Source: a virus
Virus record (IMG/VR): IMGVR_UViG_3300049846_002767
Location: 1-26,556 of that record
Direction: 5' to 3' (one strand)
Length of the DNA stretch: 26,556 bases
In this document: positions 8,496 to 18,600 of the stretch, one piece after another
How positions within the stretch are numbered: the stretch's first letter is position 1
Layout: each line of letters begins with the position of its first letter
Notes under the pieces: model-generated
The model's input: only the letters and a program-made list of their open reading frames with translations
What the model was told of the DNA's origin: nothing
Database searches by the model: none
Program-made: the position numbers and the translations under genes

Positions 8496-11400
8496 GTGCC
8501 GTACTTGCCCGACCCAGGACAAAACTTCATCCACGCCCTTTCGGATTTCTGGTCGGTGTTCTTCAAGGACACGACGCAGATTCAATCCTTCTACAAAGGC
8601 TCCGAAATCAACCTCGGGCAGCTGTACTTGGAGCTACTTGAAACGGTGTTGGGGACCAGCCTCCGACACGCTCCCGTATTTTCCAAGCAGTACTACAAGC
8701 AGTTCACCGTCGGTGAGGACGAAGTGTTCTTCGTCGAGGGCGCCAGCCCCGATGACGACGTGTTCGCCTACACCGCTCCGGGACTGCCTGTGGTCGACGC
8801 ACCTGTCCTCATGAACCGCGTCGTCAGCCCCACGCGCGTACTTGAAAAAGGCCGCGACTTCGACGTCCTCAATGCGGCGCTTCGCTTTTTCGACGACCCA
8901 TTCGACGTAGATGGCGCTGGGTCCACGCTCACCAAATTCCCCGTGCGGACGGTAATGAAGGCGTTCGCCGCAGAGTACCGCGACCTGCTACGGCGAAATT
9001 GGAAGACGGCTGGAGCAAAGGTCGGCGACACATTCCGGCTTCAAGTTGTCGGCGGCGCCCCATTCGAATCCAGAATCACGGGCGTGAACGGGGACACGCT
9101 GTATTTGGGCACTACCACGCCCGAGTACACCGCTGATTTCCGGCGAAAGTCGTTCCAGGTGTCCGTGCTTCGTACACCTTTTGACGCCGTGAAAAATGGG
9201 CTGGTGCTTCCCGATCATCCCGCAATGGTGACTCGCTTCAGCGGGAACACCACCGACGTGGCGCTAGTGCCAGCTAGCAGCAACATCGACTTCAGCGCTG
9301 AGCCTTACTACAAGGGGGCTTGGACGCCGCTGACGTCCTACGCAGTTGGGGACATTGTCAACGATCCGGGCACAAACCCTGTCCGAGCCAAAACAACGCA
9401 CACATCCGGCGCCGTCTACTCGGCCGTGGATTGGGAACCGCTCAACAACAAGTACATCTACATCCACCACCCTGACGACCCGCAAAACGATGGGTTGTAC
9501 AACGTGGCGTCTGTCACCCCTACCACGTTGACGTTGTTCCGGCCTGCGCCGTTCGTCACCGCTGGCAGTATGCGTGCTATCGCGTACATCGTCGGCTACA
9601 CCTCAGGGCTCATTGGGAGCCCTAAACCTGAGCTGACTCTGGCGCACACGTTCCTCACCCCGGGCACCGTCGAAGTGCTGGCCCGACGCAAACACGACGT
9701 CTACGTGCAACAAGCCGGGGCAGTCGTCGTGAAGCCAGCTAATCAGGCCGTGGAAGAAGGCGTCGACTACACCGTCGATTACGTGAATGGGACGCTACAG
9801 GTTTTGAGCGGATGGGACCCTGCGTTTGCAGGTCGCATTAGCTACGAGTGGCGGAATGAGGTCGTCTCATACACCCACACGGCCAAAGGAACGTGGGTCG
9901 CTTTTACGTTTTACGATGTAGGCGACATCGCGTTCACAGGTCCTGGGAACGCGACGGCCTACACCTGTTTGACCGCCAACTTGGACGGCGTGTTCGACCC
10001 AACGAAGTGGGTGGCGGTCACAGGCCCGTTTGCGTTCGACCAATCTCACCCTGTTCGCCAATTGGCGCTGTGGGGTGCAGACGTCCTGCTCGACCGAGAG
10101 ACGCTGTACACGAACTTCGGTTATCTGCTGGCCGCCAAGCACCCTTCGAGCGAGCAGTATCGTGCGTTCTTGCGCGGCGTAGCTCAGCTGTTTGTGATCG
10201 GCCCAGCATTGGAGCGTTTCGAGAGCGCGCTCAATGTGATGGCTGGCTTGCCCGTAATCCGAGACGATGGCGAGGTCTTGCGGGCGTACAACAACGGGAC
10301 GTTCTTCTCAGCGACCGACGGTCAAACGTTGGACTCGGATGAAGGCCGAGACGGGACGCTAACCGCAATCACGTCGCAATTCAGCGCTCCGACAGCTACG
10401 TTTTACGCGTCTGACGTCGGAGCGATTGTTCGTGTGCGCACCGGCGACGCGACGTACACAGACTACACCGTAACGGCCTACGTCTCTCCAACCACGGTCG
10501 TCGTCACGCCGCCTCCGGCGGATGGATCTGGCTTGACGTGGCGCTTCACGCACGTCGCGCTAACTCAGCGCTTTCGTACGTCGAGCTTCATCTTCACCGA
10601 CGCCGATTTGAACGCGGACATCGTCATTACAGGCGCGACTCATGCGCGCAACAACGGAACGTTCCGCATCCTCGGCGTCGAAAACGCCACAACCGTAGTC
10701 GTAGATGCGCCTTACGGCCTGACAGATGAAACAGGGCTGTCGTGGTCACTGACGCGCGACAAGGCACAGACAATCACGACGTCCAGGGCCGCATACAAGA
10801 TCCCCTACACCGTCCCGGTGCGTCCAGACATCGCGTTGAGCGGCAGCTTGAATACGCTGACGTTCTCAGCGTTCGAGACCATCACGGATGCGTTTAAAGT
10901 CACGGATTACCTGCAAGATCCGACGTGGTGGCACAGCACCTCCATTCCGCCCGAGCTACTGGCGCTACAAACAGAATCAACCGCGCGACGTCGCGCGTCC
11001 GCCGACATGGTTGAGCACCGGCTTTCTCCTCTAGATGAAGCCGTAGTGGGTGATTTTGGTCTGGCCGTCGGCGTAGACGACGAAGGCCGTCCTGGCACAT
11101 CTCGCACCGGACCCGCGACATGGTTTGGTGCCAACGACCTCGTGCTGTCTTTCAGCCCTGGAGTGCCAGTAGCAAACTCCAGGGACGTGGGACGCTATGT
11201 GCTCGTCGCCGGGCCTAACTTCTCTGCTCAATTCCAGATCATCGGCGTGAATGCGGCAGGCACTCTGCTGACTCTTGCAGATTTCCCGCCTCCAGAAATG
11301 ACTGGAATGATCCCGCCTGTCGCAATGACGGCCACGCTAGCTCCGCTGCTCTTCCGTCGAACCATCGGATTCATCATGATGGATCGATTCCTGAAGTATC

Positions 11401-12065
11401 ACGCGCTGCGTGTGGAGGTACACGAGTCAACGCCCATTGCGTCCGACTTCATCGGTGAGGCGACCGCGCTATTGCGTGAAGCAAAACCTGCGTTCACGCA
11501 TGTGTACTTCGAGACGCCGTTGAACTTCTTGGACGTGATCCTGGCCGCCGACGACACCACTGTAGGTGTTGGCTTCCCGGCGCTTGAGCCCATCTTCGCT
11601 CCGGACCCGACGGCGCTCGTAGGGCCGCCGAGCTTGCTACAAGTGGACGACGCTTACCGGTTCGAGCTGTTGTCGCAAGTCATTCCTGCGGCCCCCGGCG
11701 TCACCGCGCTCGCGCCCGTGCTTCCAGCCCCAGGCGCACCTCCTCGCACGGTACGGTTTCACGTCGTGAAGGGGTGGTTTGATTTCGCTGTTCTGGTAGG
11801 CGGCCGACGAATCGCCGAGGGTTTCGAGTACACGCTGGACCGTGTAAACGGAACAGTGACTGTTCTAACGCCCCTTCCTGGCCCAGTTACGTTCAACTAC
11901 GTAGCGGTGATTCTTCGTACGCGCATGCCAGGAGACCCGCTAGATCCCGGCGAAACCCAGGTTTGCGCCGGGGGAGCAGACCCGACTATCGCGCTGGCGT
12001 CGGCGCAAACCATCTACGACGCAGGTTTGATCGACAGGGCTGTACAACTTACAATTGGCCCCTGA
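8496..12065 (+). CDS. large modular baseplate/tail protein with CBM5/12-like repeats
   Basis: A 1189-residue protein that probably forms a peripheral baseplate wedge or tail appendage. It is directly downstream of the J-like gene, the place of gp7-like proteins in contractile phages. Start is GTG with GGAGGG seven bases upstream. The protein is a mosaic. (a) Two carbohydrate-binding CBM5/12-like motifs, W276...Y282-x-x-G-D286...W313 and W467...Y473-x-x-G-D477...W505. (b) Three '(E)xGxDYxxDxxNGTLxVL' segments, at about 116-137, 420-442 and 1107-1130. (c) Three copies of a beta module with an 'xxDVGxxVxV' core, at about 620-690, 685-755 and 882-935. (d) A segment 'LREAKPAFTHVYFETPLNF' typical of large phage baseplate proteins. 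No enzyme motif is visible. CBM-like motifs suggest glycan contact at the cell surface, but such modules can also be purely structural. Confidence 0.65.
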   Translation: MPYLPDPGQNFIHALSDFWSVFFKDTTQIQSFYKGSEINLGQLYLELLETVLGTSLRHAPVFSKQYYKQFTVGEDEVFFVEGASPDDDVFAYTAPGLPVVDAPVLMNRVVSPTRVLEKGRDFDVLNAALRFFDDPFDVDGAGSTLTKFPVRTVMKAFAAEYRDLLRRNWKTAGAKVGDTFRLQVVGGAPFESRITGVNGDTLYLGTTTPEYTADFRRKSFQVSVLRTPFDAVKNGLVLPDHPAMVTRFSGNTTDVALVPASSNIDFSAEPYYKGAWTPLTSYAVGDIVNDPGTNPVRAKTTHTSGAVYSAVDWEPLNNKYIYIHHPDDPQNDGLYNVASVTPTTLTLFRPAPFVTAGSMRAIAYIVGYTSGLIGSPKPELTLAHTFLTPGTVEVLARRKHDVYVQQAGAVVVKPANQAVEEGVDYTVDYVNGTLQVLSGWDPAFAGRISYEWRNEVVSYTHTAKGTWVAFTFYDVGDIAFTGPGNATAYTCLTANLDGVFDPTKWVAVTGPFAFDQSHPVRQLALWGADVLLDRETLYTNFGYLLAAKHPSSEQYRAFLRGVAQLFVIGPALERFESALNVMAGLPVIRDDGEVLRAYNNGTFFSATDGQTLDSDEGRDGTLTAITSQFSAPTATFYASDVGAIVRVRTGDATYTDYTVTAYVSPTTVVVTPPPADGSGLTWRFTHVALTQRFRTSSFIFTDADLNADIVITGATHARNNGTFRILGVENATTVVVDAPYGLTDETGLSWSLTRDKAQTITTSRAAYKIPYTVPVRPDIALSGSLNTLTFSAFETITDAFKVTDYLQDPTWWHSTSIPPELLALQTESTARRRASADMVEHRLSPLDEAVVGDFGLAVGVDDEGRPGTSRTGPATWFGANDLVLSFSPGVPVANSRDVGRYVLVAGPNFSAQFQIIGVNAAGTLLTLADFPPPEMTGMIPPVAMTATLAPLLFRRTIGFIMMDRFLKYHALRVEVHESTPIASDFIGEATALLREAKPAFTHVYFETPLNFLDVILAADDTTVGVGFPALEPIFAPDPTALVGPPSLLQVDDAYRFELLSQVIPAAPGVTALAPVLPAPGAPPRTVRFHVVKGWFDFAVLVGGRRIAEGFEYTLDRVNGTVTVLTPLPGPVTFNYVAVILRTRMPGDPLDPGETQVCAGGADPTIALASAQTIYDAGLIDRAVQLTIGP

Positions 12066-12074
12066 GATCGCCTG

Positions 12075-12563
12075 ATGAAGAAATCCGTAAGCCTCGACTC
12101 AAAGCCAAAGCTGAGGGGCGATCTGACGATCGTGATCACGAACGTGATTACGGGCCGCCAGACTCGTCATCACGTTCGGAACACGATCACATACGATGGT
12201 CTGAATTCGGCTCTGTATCTATGGGCTCAAGACGCCATCACGGTGACCGACTACCGAATCGTCAAACTGGTGCCGGGCACTAATCCCACACCGCCTACGC
12301 GCGGAGACGTGAGTGTCATCGCGCCGGTCCTGGGGGCCGACATCAACCTCACCGCGCCGGATCGCTCCATCAGCCCCGCAACGGGCGAGCTGATCATCAC
12401 GGGTACTCTGCCGCAAGTCAGTCCTGCAAATGGGTCCACGTTGACCGAAGTAGGGCTGGTGCTTGGAAACGGTCAGCTGTTTGCCCGACAAATCCACCCC
12501 GCGTTCCTGAAGCAAATCGCGTTCACGCTGACGTACTCGTGGCGCATCGCCATGACGGCGTAA
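12075..12563 (+). CDS. small tail/fibre-associated protein
   Basis: A 162-residue protein, recognisable as a type often found next to phage tail fibres but without an assigned biochemical role. The N-terminal 'NTITYDGLNSALYLW' (about 36-50), a central Pro-rich loop, and a C-terminal stretch 'STLTEVGLVLGNGQLFARQI' ending in a beta 'FTLTYSWRI' are its typical pattern. It is probably beta-rich, with no signal peptide or membrane segment. It lies 9 bases after the previous gene and 9 bases before the fibre-like gene. GAG in TGAGATCGCCTGATG may act as a weak ribosome binding site. It may be a fibre connector or trimer-cap protein; that is inference. Confidence 0.55.
   Translation: MKKSVSLDSKPKLRGDLTIVITNVITGRQTRHHVRNTITYDGLNSALYLWAQDAITVTDYRIVKLVPGTNPTPPTRGDVSVIAPVLGADINLTAPDRSISPATGELIITGTLPQVSPANGSTLTEVGLVLGNGQLFARQIHPAFLKQIAFTLTYSWRIAMTA
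12130..12178. repeat. nested palindrome and inverted repeat cluster
   Basis: A perfect 12-base palindrome TCGTGATCACGA (12130-12141) overlaps a perfect 10-base inverted repeat, CGAACGTGAT (12139-12148) and ATCACGTTCG (12169-12178), with a 20-base spacer. It lies 55-105 bases into the small tail-protein gene. Confidence 0.5.
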
Positions 12564-12572
12564 GGTACGACC

Positions 12573-15500
12573 ATGCCAAAGATCTACGACGAACAAATCG
12601 ACTTCAAGCAGGGTGGCGATAACGGTCAGAACACGGCCGGCTCGATTCAGCCCATTGCCGACGCCGAGCCTTTGTGGAGTGTGGCCTTGGGCCGCTCCCC
12701 AGAGAATCTGCGTAAGCGCACGGAAGTGCTACGCGCCGCGATCGACGAACTTCGCTACTACGCAGACTACGACAGGTCGTTGGTTCTACGGTCCAACGCC
12801 ACGTTTACGTTCATCGAACCGGATCCGCTAGGAGATCCTGGTCGGAAGATCCTGACCATGTCTGGGGATGATCTATGGATCTACCCCACGCTGACCCCTG
12901 GGGCCCTTAGCGGCGGCAGGCATCGCGGCGCCCGGATGTTCTTGCAGGTCGGCCCGAGCTGGGTCCCGTACAGCGGGACAGCGGGAGTTAACGACCTGAC
13001 CTTCACTGCGTCAGCGCAATACACGGGTATGCGCGGCTACGCTGACGCCGACGACTTCGCCATCGACGTGAACGGGGTGTCGCTAGGCGCCAATCGCCTG
13101 ACGCTCACGCTAGTCGCAGACCCTGCGGTAGCGGGCGGCGTCGGGACCATGGTCGCCACCGTGACCGGCACGCCAAAGGTCAACATTACGCTGACCTACG
13201 GCACGCTCACGCCCACCACCGTCAATGACATCATCGCGTTCGTCAACGGTGACCTTACGTCGCAAGGTACGTACGGGCTTGCGCACCTCATTCGAGCGTC
13301 TACGACCAGCTTGGGCACGGGCGCACCAACACCGTTCGTCGATGGTGTCTTTCAAGGTGGATACGACGCCGAAGCCTACAAGGTCGTGCTGGCCACGCTG
13401 TCGGCGTTTTTCAACGCGATGGATGCCGGGACTTTCCCCAACCGTCTACGTGAGGGCGAAGGGCTGGCGTTGAGCTACACGCCGGGCCCAGTAGAGCGCG
13501 GCGTCGCTACAGCAAAGGGCGGACGGCGTCAGTCACTCTTCGACTGGCCGTCGTCGCGAATTGGCGCCAGTAGCTCCAATGTCGCCCCCAGCCCAGGGTG
13601 GAATCTTTTCAACACCGGCCGAGAGCCGGAGAAGATTCCTGGGTCCGTGCCGATCGGTAAGATGATCGACGGTAAGTTTGTGTTTATCGACGGCACGATC
13701 GTGGACTCTGCGCCGATTTCACTCGGTGAAAGCAGCATCACGTTGGACAGGTTGGCCGCGACTGCTCCGGTTCCTGGAGCCGCGCTGGTTAGCTACGGCG
13801 GATCCGGCCCGTGGAATGCTGACGCCAGCGCCTCGGCCAACCCAGACATCCCTGCGGGCACGGTTCAAGCGACCCTAGATTCGGTCGTGTCGGATCTAGC
13901 CAGCGAAGCTGCGACCGATAGCGGAACGCGCCGCGTAGGTGGAGAGCCGATCGCGGGCAGCGTATCAGCGCTAAACGTCGCGCAGAACGTGACGGCGGGC
14001 TCCGTGCGTGAGCAGCTGTCGCAGATTCTAAACGCTACCGCTGGGCTCACTCAGGGCGGAGGCGTGAACGCACGCGTCAGCGAGTACGGGCACGTACTGA
14101 AGGGACCTCGGCCTATCACGAAGGACCTAAGCGTACTCTCGCTTCCGTCGGCCGGCGGCCAACGGTTCAGCGGCCTGATGACGGGCGGTACGTTCGAACT
14201 CATCGCGGCGCCTGCACGTACGGCTCGCGAAGAGATGATGGACTTCCTGATTCAGCCGATCGGTGGAGTAACCCTGGCGGGTGTCCCCGTCGTGCTTCCG
14301 GCTGAATCAGTAGTGATCGGATCTGCTGCCGATCGGCTCCTAATGACGGGCGTGAACATCGCCGCCCGATACCCGTTCATTCAAGCGCTGTTCCCCACGA
14401 TGAACACCTACTCGCAGGTTCAGCCTGCGAACAAGGCTTTCTCGGGGTGCATCGTCGTACTGATCACGGGCGCAGTCGCCGCAGGCAACGACGGTGACGG
14501 CTACTACTACTTCGAGAAGTGCACGAACGGCGTTACGTTTGAGATCCAGCTCAAGCGCCTCGATGGAACCGCCGCCGTTTTTACGGGCACCAACTTCGCC
14601 GCTGCGGTGTTGGTGTTCTGCAACGCGCGAGTAGTAGGAAACAACCCCTCGTCGCATCGCGAGCGTGTGTTCCACATCTCGGAGAATTTTGCGGAGAAGG
14701 TTATTGCGATGCCGGGGCTCACGCAGCCCTGGGTTGAGACCTATCACGCGAACATGTCCAGCGTCGGCGCCGACGCGATCAAGGGCAGCTACATGCTGTC
14801 CAACAAGGCCGTTTGGAAGCCCACAGAAGCCACTCCGCGTGACACGGACAACATCCTCGGCACGACCGACAAGGGGCTGCTGGACGGAGTGGAAGACGGT
14901 ATCGCGGTCAACGCGTCGCTGAGCCACCATCACGGCCTTACGTCGTCACGTATCGAGAAGTCTACCAACACCCCGCTCACATTCATCGGGGCTGCGGCGA
15001 GCGCCATCACGTTGAGCCAGCTCGACGACTACATCATGCTGCCCACGCCGCCACCGGGCTACACGGCTACAGCAGCGATCATGCTGATCAAAATGAACTT
15101 GGACAGCACCGCCGCCGCTCTGGCGCTGGCGAGCATCGCCGCGCGCGTGAGCGCGTCGTATGGATCGACGTACAACGGCGCCAATGCGTTGATGGCGATT
15201 CACCAGCAGTACCTGAAGCAGAACGCTGGTGGTGTCGCAGATCTTCGTGACTTCTACGTCGAAGTCACCCTCCAACCCGACGCGGCGCGCCAGATCGCGT
15301 TCCACCTCACCACGTCCACACCGGATGTGAACTTGGTGGTGGCTGGGTTGGAAGTGTCCTGCCGTTTCTTGGTGCTATCGAAGACCACCATGCTGGACGG
15401 ACAGTCCGGAACCGCCGCCAGCATCGGCGGAGTTATCGCTGCGGAGCAAACCGTCACGGGCCTCACGGGCATGACGGCTGGTTCCGTAGGGCGCTTCTTG

Positions 15501-15656
15501 GAGCTCAGCAACGCTGCGTCCGCTGAGAACAACGGTGTGTTTTTGATCACCGCGTACAACAGCCCCACCAGCGTCAACATTCGCAACCCGCTCGGAACGG
15601 TTGGGGCTGACGGTAACAACCCCAACATCATTTGGAGCGAGCGGATCGTGAACTAA
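12573..15656 (+). CDS. tail fibre / baseplate appendage protein
   Basis: A 1027-residue protein, the last gene of the left structural block, probably a fibre or appendage. The N-terminus (about 1-60) would attach to the baseplate. The middle has 'IPAGTVQATLDSVVSDLAS' and 'NVTAGSVREQLSQILNA' (about 430-490), a repeated 'aGtVqaaLdsiv' pattern seen in phage tail proteins. The C-terminal 75 residues contain 'MTAGSVGRFLELSN' followed by 'ENNGVFLITAYNSPTSV', a copy of the beta module also found in neighbouring proteins. The start ATG has AAGG eight bases upstream. Its TAA stop shares bases with the TAG stop of the convergent reductase gene, leaving no intergenic terminator. No enzyme or intramolecular chaperone motif is evident. 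Receptor binding is a plausible but unproven role. Confidence 0.6.
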   Translation: MPKIYDEQIDFKQGGDNGQNTAGSIQPIADAEPLWSVALGRSPENLRKRTEVLRAAIDELRYYADYDRSLVLRSNATFTFIEPDPLGDPGRKILTMSGDDLWIYPTLTPGALSGGRHRGARMFLQVGPSWVPYSGTAGVNDLTFTASAQYTGMRGYADADDFAIDVNGVSLGANRLTLTLVADPAVAGGVGTMVATVTGTPKVNITLTYGTLTPTTVNDIIAFVNGDLTSQGTYGLAHLIRASTTSLGTGAPTPFVDGVFQGGYDAEAYKVVLATLSAFFNAMDAGTFPNRLREGEGLALSYTPGPVERGVATAKGGRRQSLFDWPSSRIGASSSNVAPSPGWNLFNTGREPEKIPGSVPIGKMIDGKFVFIDGTIVDSAPISLGESSITLDRLAATAPVPGAALVSYGGSGPWNADASASANPDIPAGTVQATLDSVVSDLASEAATDSGTRRVGGEPIAGSVSALNVAQNVTAGSVREQLSQILNATAGLTQGGGVNARVSEYGHVLKGPRPITKDLSVLSLPSAGGQRFSGLMTGGTFELIAAPARTAREEMMDFLIQPIGGVTLAGVPVVLPAESVVIGSAADRLLMTGVNIAARYPFIQALFPTMNTYSQVQPANKAFSGCIVVLITGAVAAGNDGDGYYYFEKCTNGVTFEIQLKRLDGTAAVFTGTNFAAAVLVFCNARVVGNNPSSHRERVFHISENFAEKVIAMPGLTQPWVETYHANMSSVGADAIKGSYMLSNKAVWKPTEATPRDTDNILGTTDKGLLDGVEDGIAVNASLSHHHGLTSSRIEKSTNTPLTFIGAAASAITLSQLDDYIMLPTPPPGYTATAAIMLIKMNLDSTAAALALASIAARVSASYGSTYNGANALMAIHQQYLKQNAGGVADLRDFYVEVTLQPDAARQIAFHLTTSTPDVNLVVAGLEVSCRFLVLSKTTMLDGQSGTAASIGGVIAAEQTVTGLTGMTAGSVGRFLELSNAASAENNGVFLITAYNSPTSVNIRNPLGTVGADGNNPNIIWSERIVN

Positions 15657-18600
15657 GTGCTGCTCTCGATGCGCGCCTCACAAAGGCCGCCCGAGCAGAA
15701 CTTATCGTCGGTATCGTGGCTCACCACGAGCCCGTCATAACGCACCGGCGCCAGACGGGAACGTGCGGCCTCGTACTCCTCCTTCGTGCAGGGGATGTAC
15801 GGCGCTTGGGGGAAGCCGTGCGAGGAGTAGGGGAGGAAGCTAACGCACTTCCACTGCCCCTCGTAGACCTCCAGAACCCGTGCGACATCCTTTGCCTCGG
15901 AGGCTTGGAAGGTCAGCGTGGCGCTCACCATGTTATCGCTCCAGTGGCGCTGAAGAGCAGTGAACAACGCCGCCTGCTCCCACAACGTCATGTCCGTCGC
16001 CAAACGAACGTCGTCTGGAGCTTTCGCAGGGAAATAAACCACCATCGTACGTGGCGTCGTACGGTCAGGCTCCACGCGGTAGCCTGCGTTGCGTAGCGCC
16101 TCCACGAGAGGCGAGATGTGGTCGATGCGGATCGTCCGCATGTAGTAACGATCCGTGGGCAGCTTCATGCCGCCTTCGACACCGACCAACAACGGTGTAG
16201 TACCGCCGGGCTTGATGGACGTCTTCTTGATGGACTCGTTGACGCCGAGCCACGCGCTGTACTCGGTGTCCCACTTGCAGATCTCGGCGTAGCCCAGATT
16301 CCACCACTCGATGCACTCCTGCATGCCGAGCTTTGAGTACATCTCGATGATGCCCGCCATCGAGGTACCAATACGGCGGTTTCGCACCATGACCGCGTTG
16401 GTCTTTTGGTTGTGCGTCGGGATCAGAGTCACCGCCTTGGCATAGCGGTACGCGTATTTCAGCGTGGTCAGGAAGTCGTCCAGCGTCAGGTTCTTCGTGG
16501 GGTACGTTTCGACCAAGCAGCACAGCTCACCGTCGTGAAGCGTCTGTTCACCGCATTGTCCCGTAACGATCCCTTCGAAAGTTCCACGATGCGTAATGGG
16601 TTCTTCGAAGCAGTAGACGACGTCAGCGGACCCCACCTTCTCCACGGCCTCGACCGATACAAAGCGCCGCGCGTCCCGTTGTGGTCGCAGATTTGGTAGA
16701 TCAAGCCGATGCGTCTTCATGCCGAGGCGCACCAACTGGTGCGTATCCGCCGCATTGATCAACAACCGATAGGTGGACTGGCACGCGTAATCCGCGTGGC
16801 CCCCCTTACCGTCGGGCATCGATCGAATCGTCGCCTCACGCTCCTCGGTCACCTTGGCCTGAACACCGAGAGTGGTGAGCATCAACCGCACCTCCAACAA
16901 AAAGGCGCGATTGATACTGGTCAGCTGCAAGCACACGCTGTTCGGATTGCGAAGCACGCAACCATCCGCGTCGAACAAGCCCGCCAACCAAGCGAGCCGT
17001 GCAGCCACAGAAAGATCGTGACGCACGACGTACTTGTCAGGCAGCCCGCGAGGCAGGCCGACGTATACGCGATCGTACGCGTCCACAGCACTAACCGACG
17101 TCGTATCGAGATGCGACACCAAGCGCTGTTTCACGCCGTAAAGAAGGGCGCTCTTGGAGCCAGTCTCCGCGTTGACCTGCCCATCTCCGCAGAAAAAACC
17201 ATGCGTGTACGCCTGGGCCCAATCGCATCCCGTTTCCACGATTGGCATCGCGAACTTTGCCAACGTGTCGCCAGGCTGCAAATCGATCGCGCGCACAACT
17301 TCCTCATCACCCCCCTTGTGCTTCGGCGCAAGATGCCACTTGTGGTACTCGGTGCACACCAAGGACGTGCCGTCCGAGAGCTCCACACGCACGAGCGGCT
17401 GATCGTGGCCCGTGACCTTAGGCGTCACAGAGGCCCAGGACTCGCCGTTCCACACATCCACAGAACGATCCAACAGCGTATCAATCGCTTGATATCCATT
17501 CCGAGTCAGGATTCGCGTCCCTGCGGGCACGCACGGGTTGAACCCCTTGGCCTGACGATCCTTGTTGTTCGGTGGATCAATCAGGCGCCCATACTGACGG
17601 AAGACCTCAGGCCACCCGTACCCGGGCTCGCCATTGCGAAGCGTGTGCGGCACGATCTCCGAGTAGTCCGTCTTACCGACCTTGCACAGAACGGTGTTGT
17701 TGGACGCCCACCGGTGGTTGTTGATCGGAAGCGCACGAATCTGAGCGTCAATAGCCGCCCACTCAGGATTGTTGGAGCATAGCCGCGTGATGCGAGCTTG
17801 GTGACGGTCGATGCGCGATTGATAGTCGCTGTACGTCTTGTCGAGCACGCTCAAGTTCAGCTTGGCCCGCTGCGCTTGCAGCCGCGCGATAGCCTTCTTT
17901 TCCTTCTGAACCCCAGGGATGCTGTCCGCGATCTGCGCCAGCTTTGCGTACAGCTCGTTCTGCTGGGTGTTGTCCTTCAACGCCAGAAAAGTTGCGTCAT
18001 CGGGATCCCCTAGCGAGATCTCGCTGCTGCGCCGTACGTTCCCGGCTACAACGCAAACGCCGATGAGATTCATGACGTCCACGATAAAAGCCCCGTCGAT
18101 CTTTCGATCGACGTAAGAAAGGCACAGCCGTTCCAGTTCCATCAGGAGCCGCTTCAACGGCCCAGGGCCGCTCGCAGTACCCCCAAACGTCCGCAACGGC
18201 TTTCCTTCCTTGCGGATCTTCGAGTAGTCCCAACCCCCCGGCAGCTCATCCTTGCCCACGAAAGCCCGCAGGAGCTTCTGTACGGCGCCAATCCATCCCT
18301 CACGGGTATCGGGGATGACGTGCGCTTCGACGCCCCTAATGGGCTTTTGAAGCGTCACCTTGTCGGCGCCAAGCAGATCGAAGCCCATGCCGACGCCCAG
18401 CATCGAGTAATCCATGAGCATGACAAACGGCTCGTCGAAGTGTTCGACGCTGAGATGCTCCGTCGAAACAAAGCCGCAATTGTTCAGGATGCCGCTCCCC
18501 TTCAACTCCAAGGCCTCAGTTCCCATACCCCAAAGCCCGCGTCCGGGCGGCGTGAACTTGAAGGCCCAGATGCGCCGGAACATCTCCTGCGCATGCTCTT

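Noticed and set aside
14340-14933. Minus-strand 197-codon open frame in the fibre gene
   Set aside because: Shadow of the fibre-like coding sequence; Arg/Val/His-rich with no recognisable domain.
16709-17782. Long plus-strand open frame (357 codons) inside the reductase/intein region
   Set aside because: It is the antisense shadow of the reductase gene in GC-rich DNA; the product is His/Arg-rich with no motif, while the opposite strand encodes a clear enzyme.
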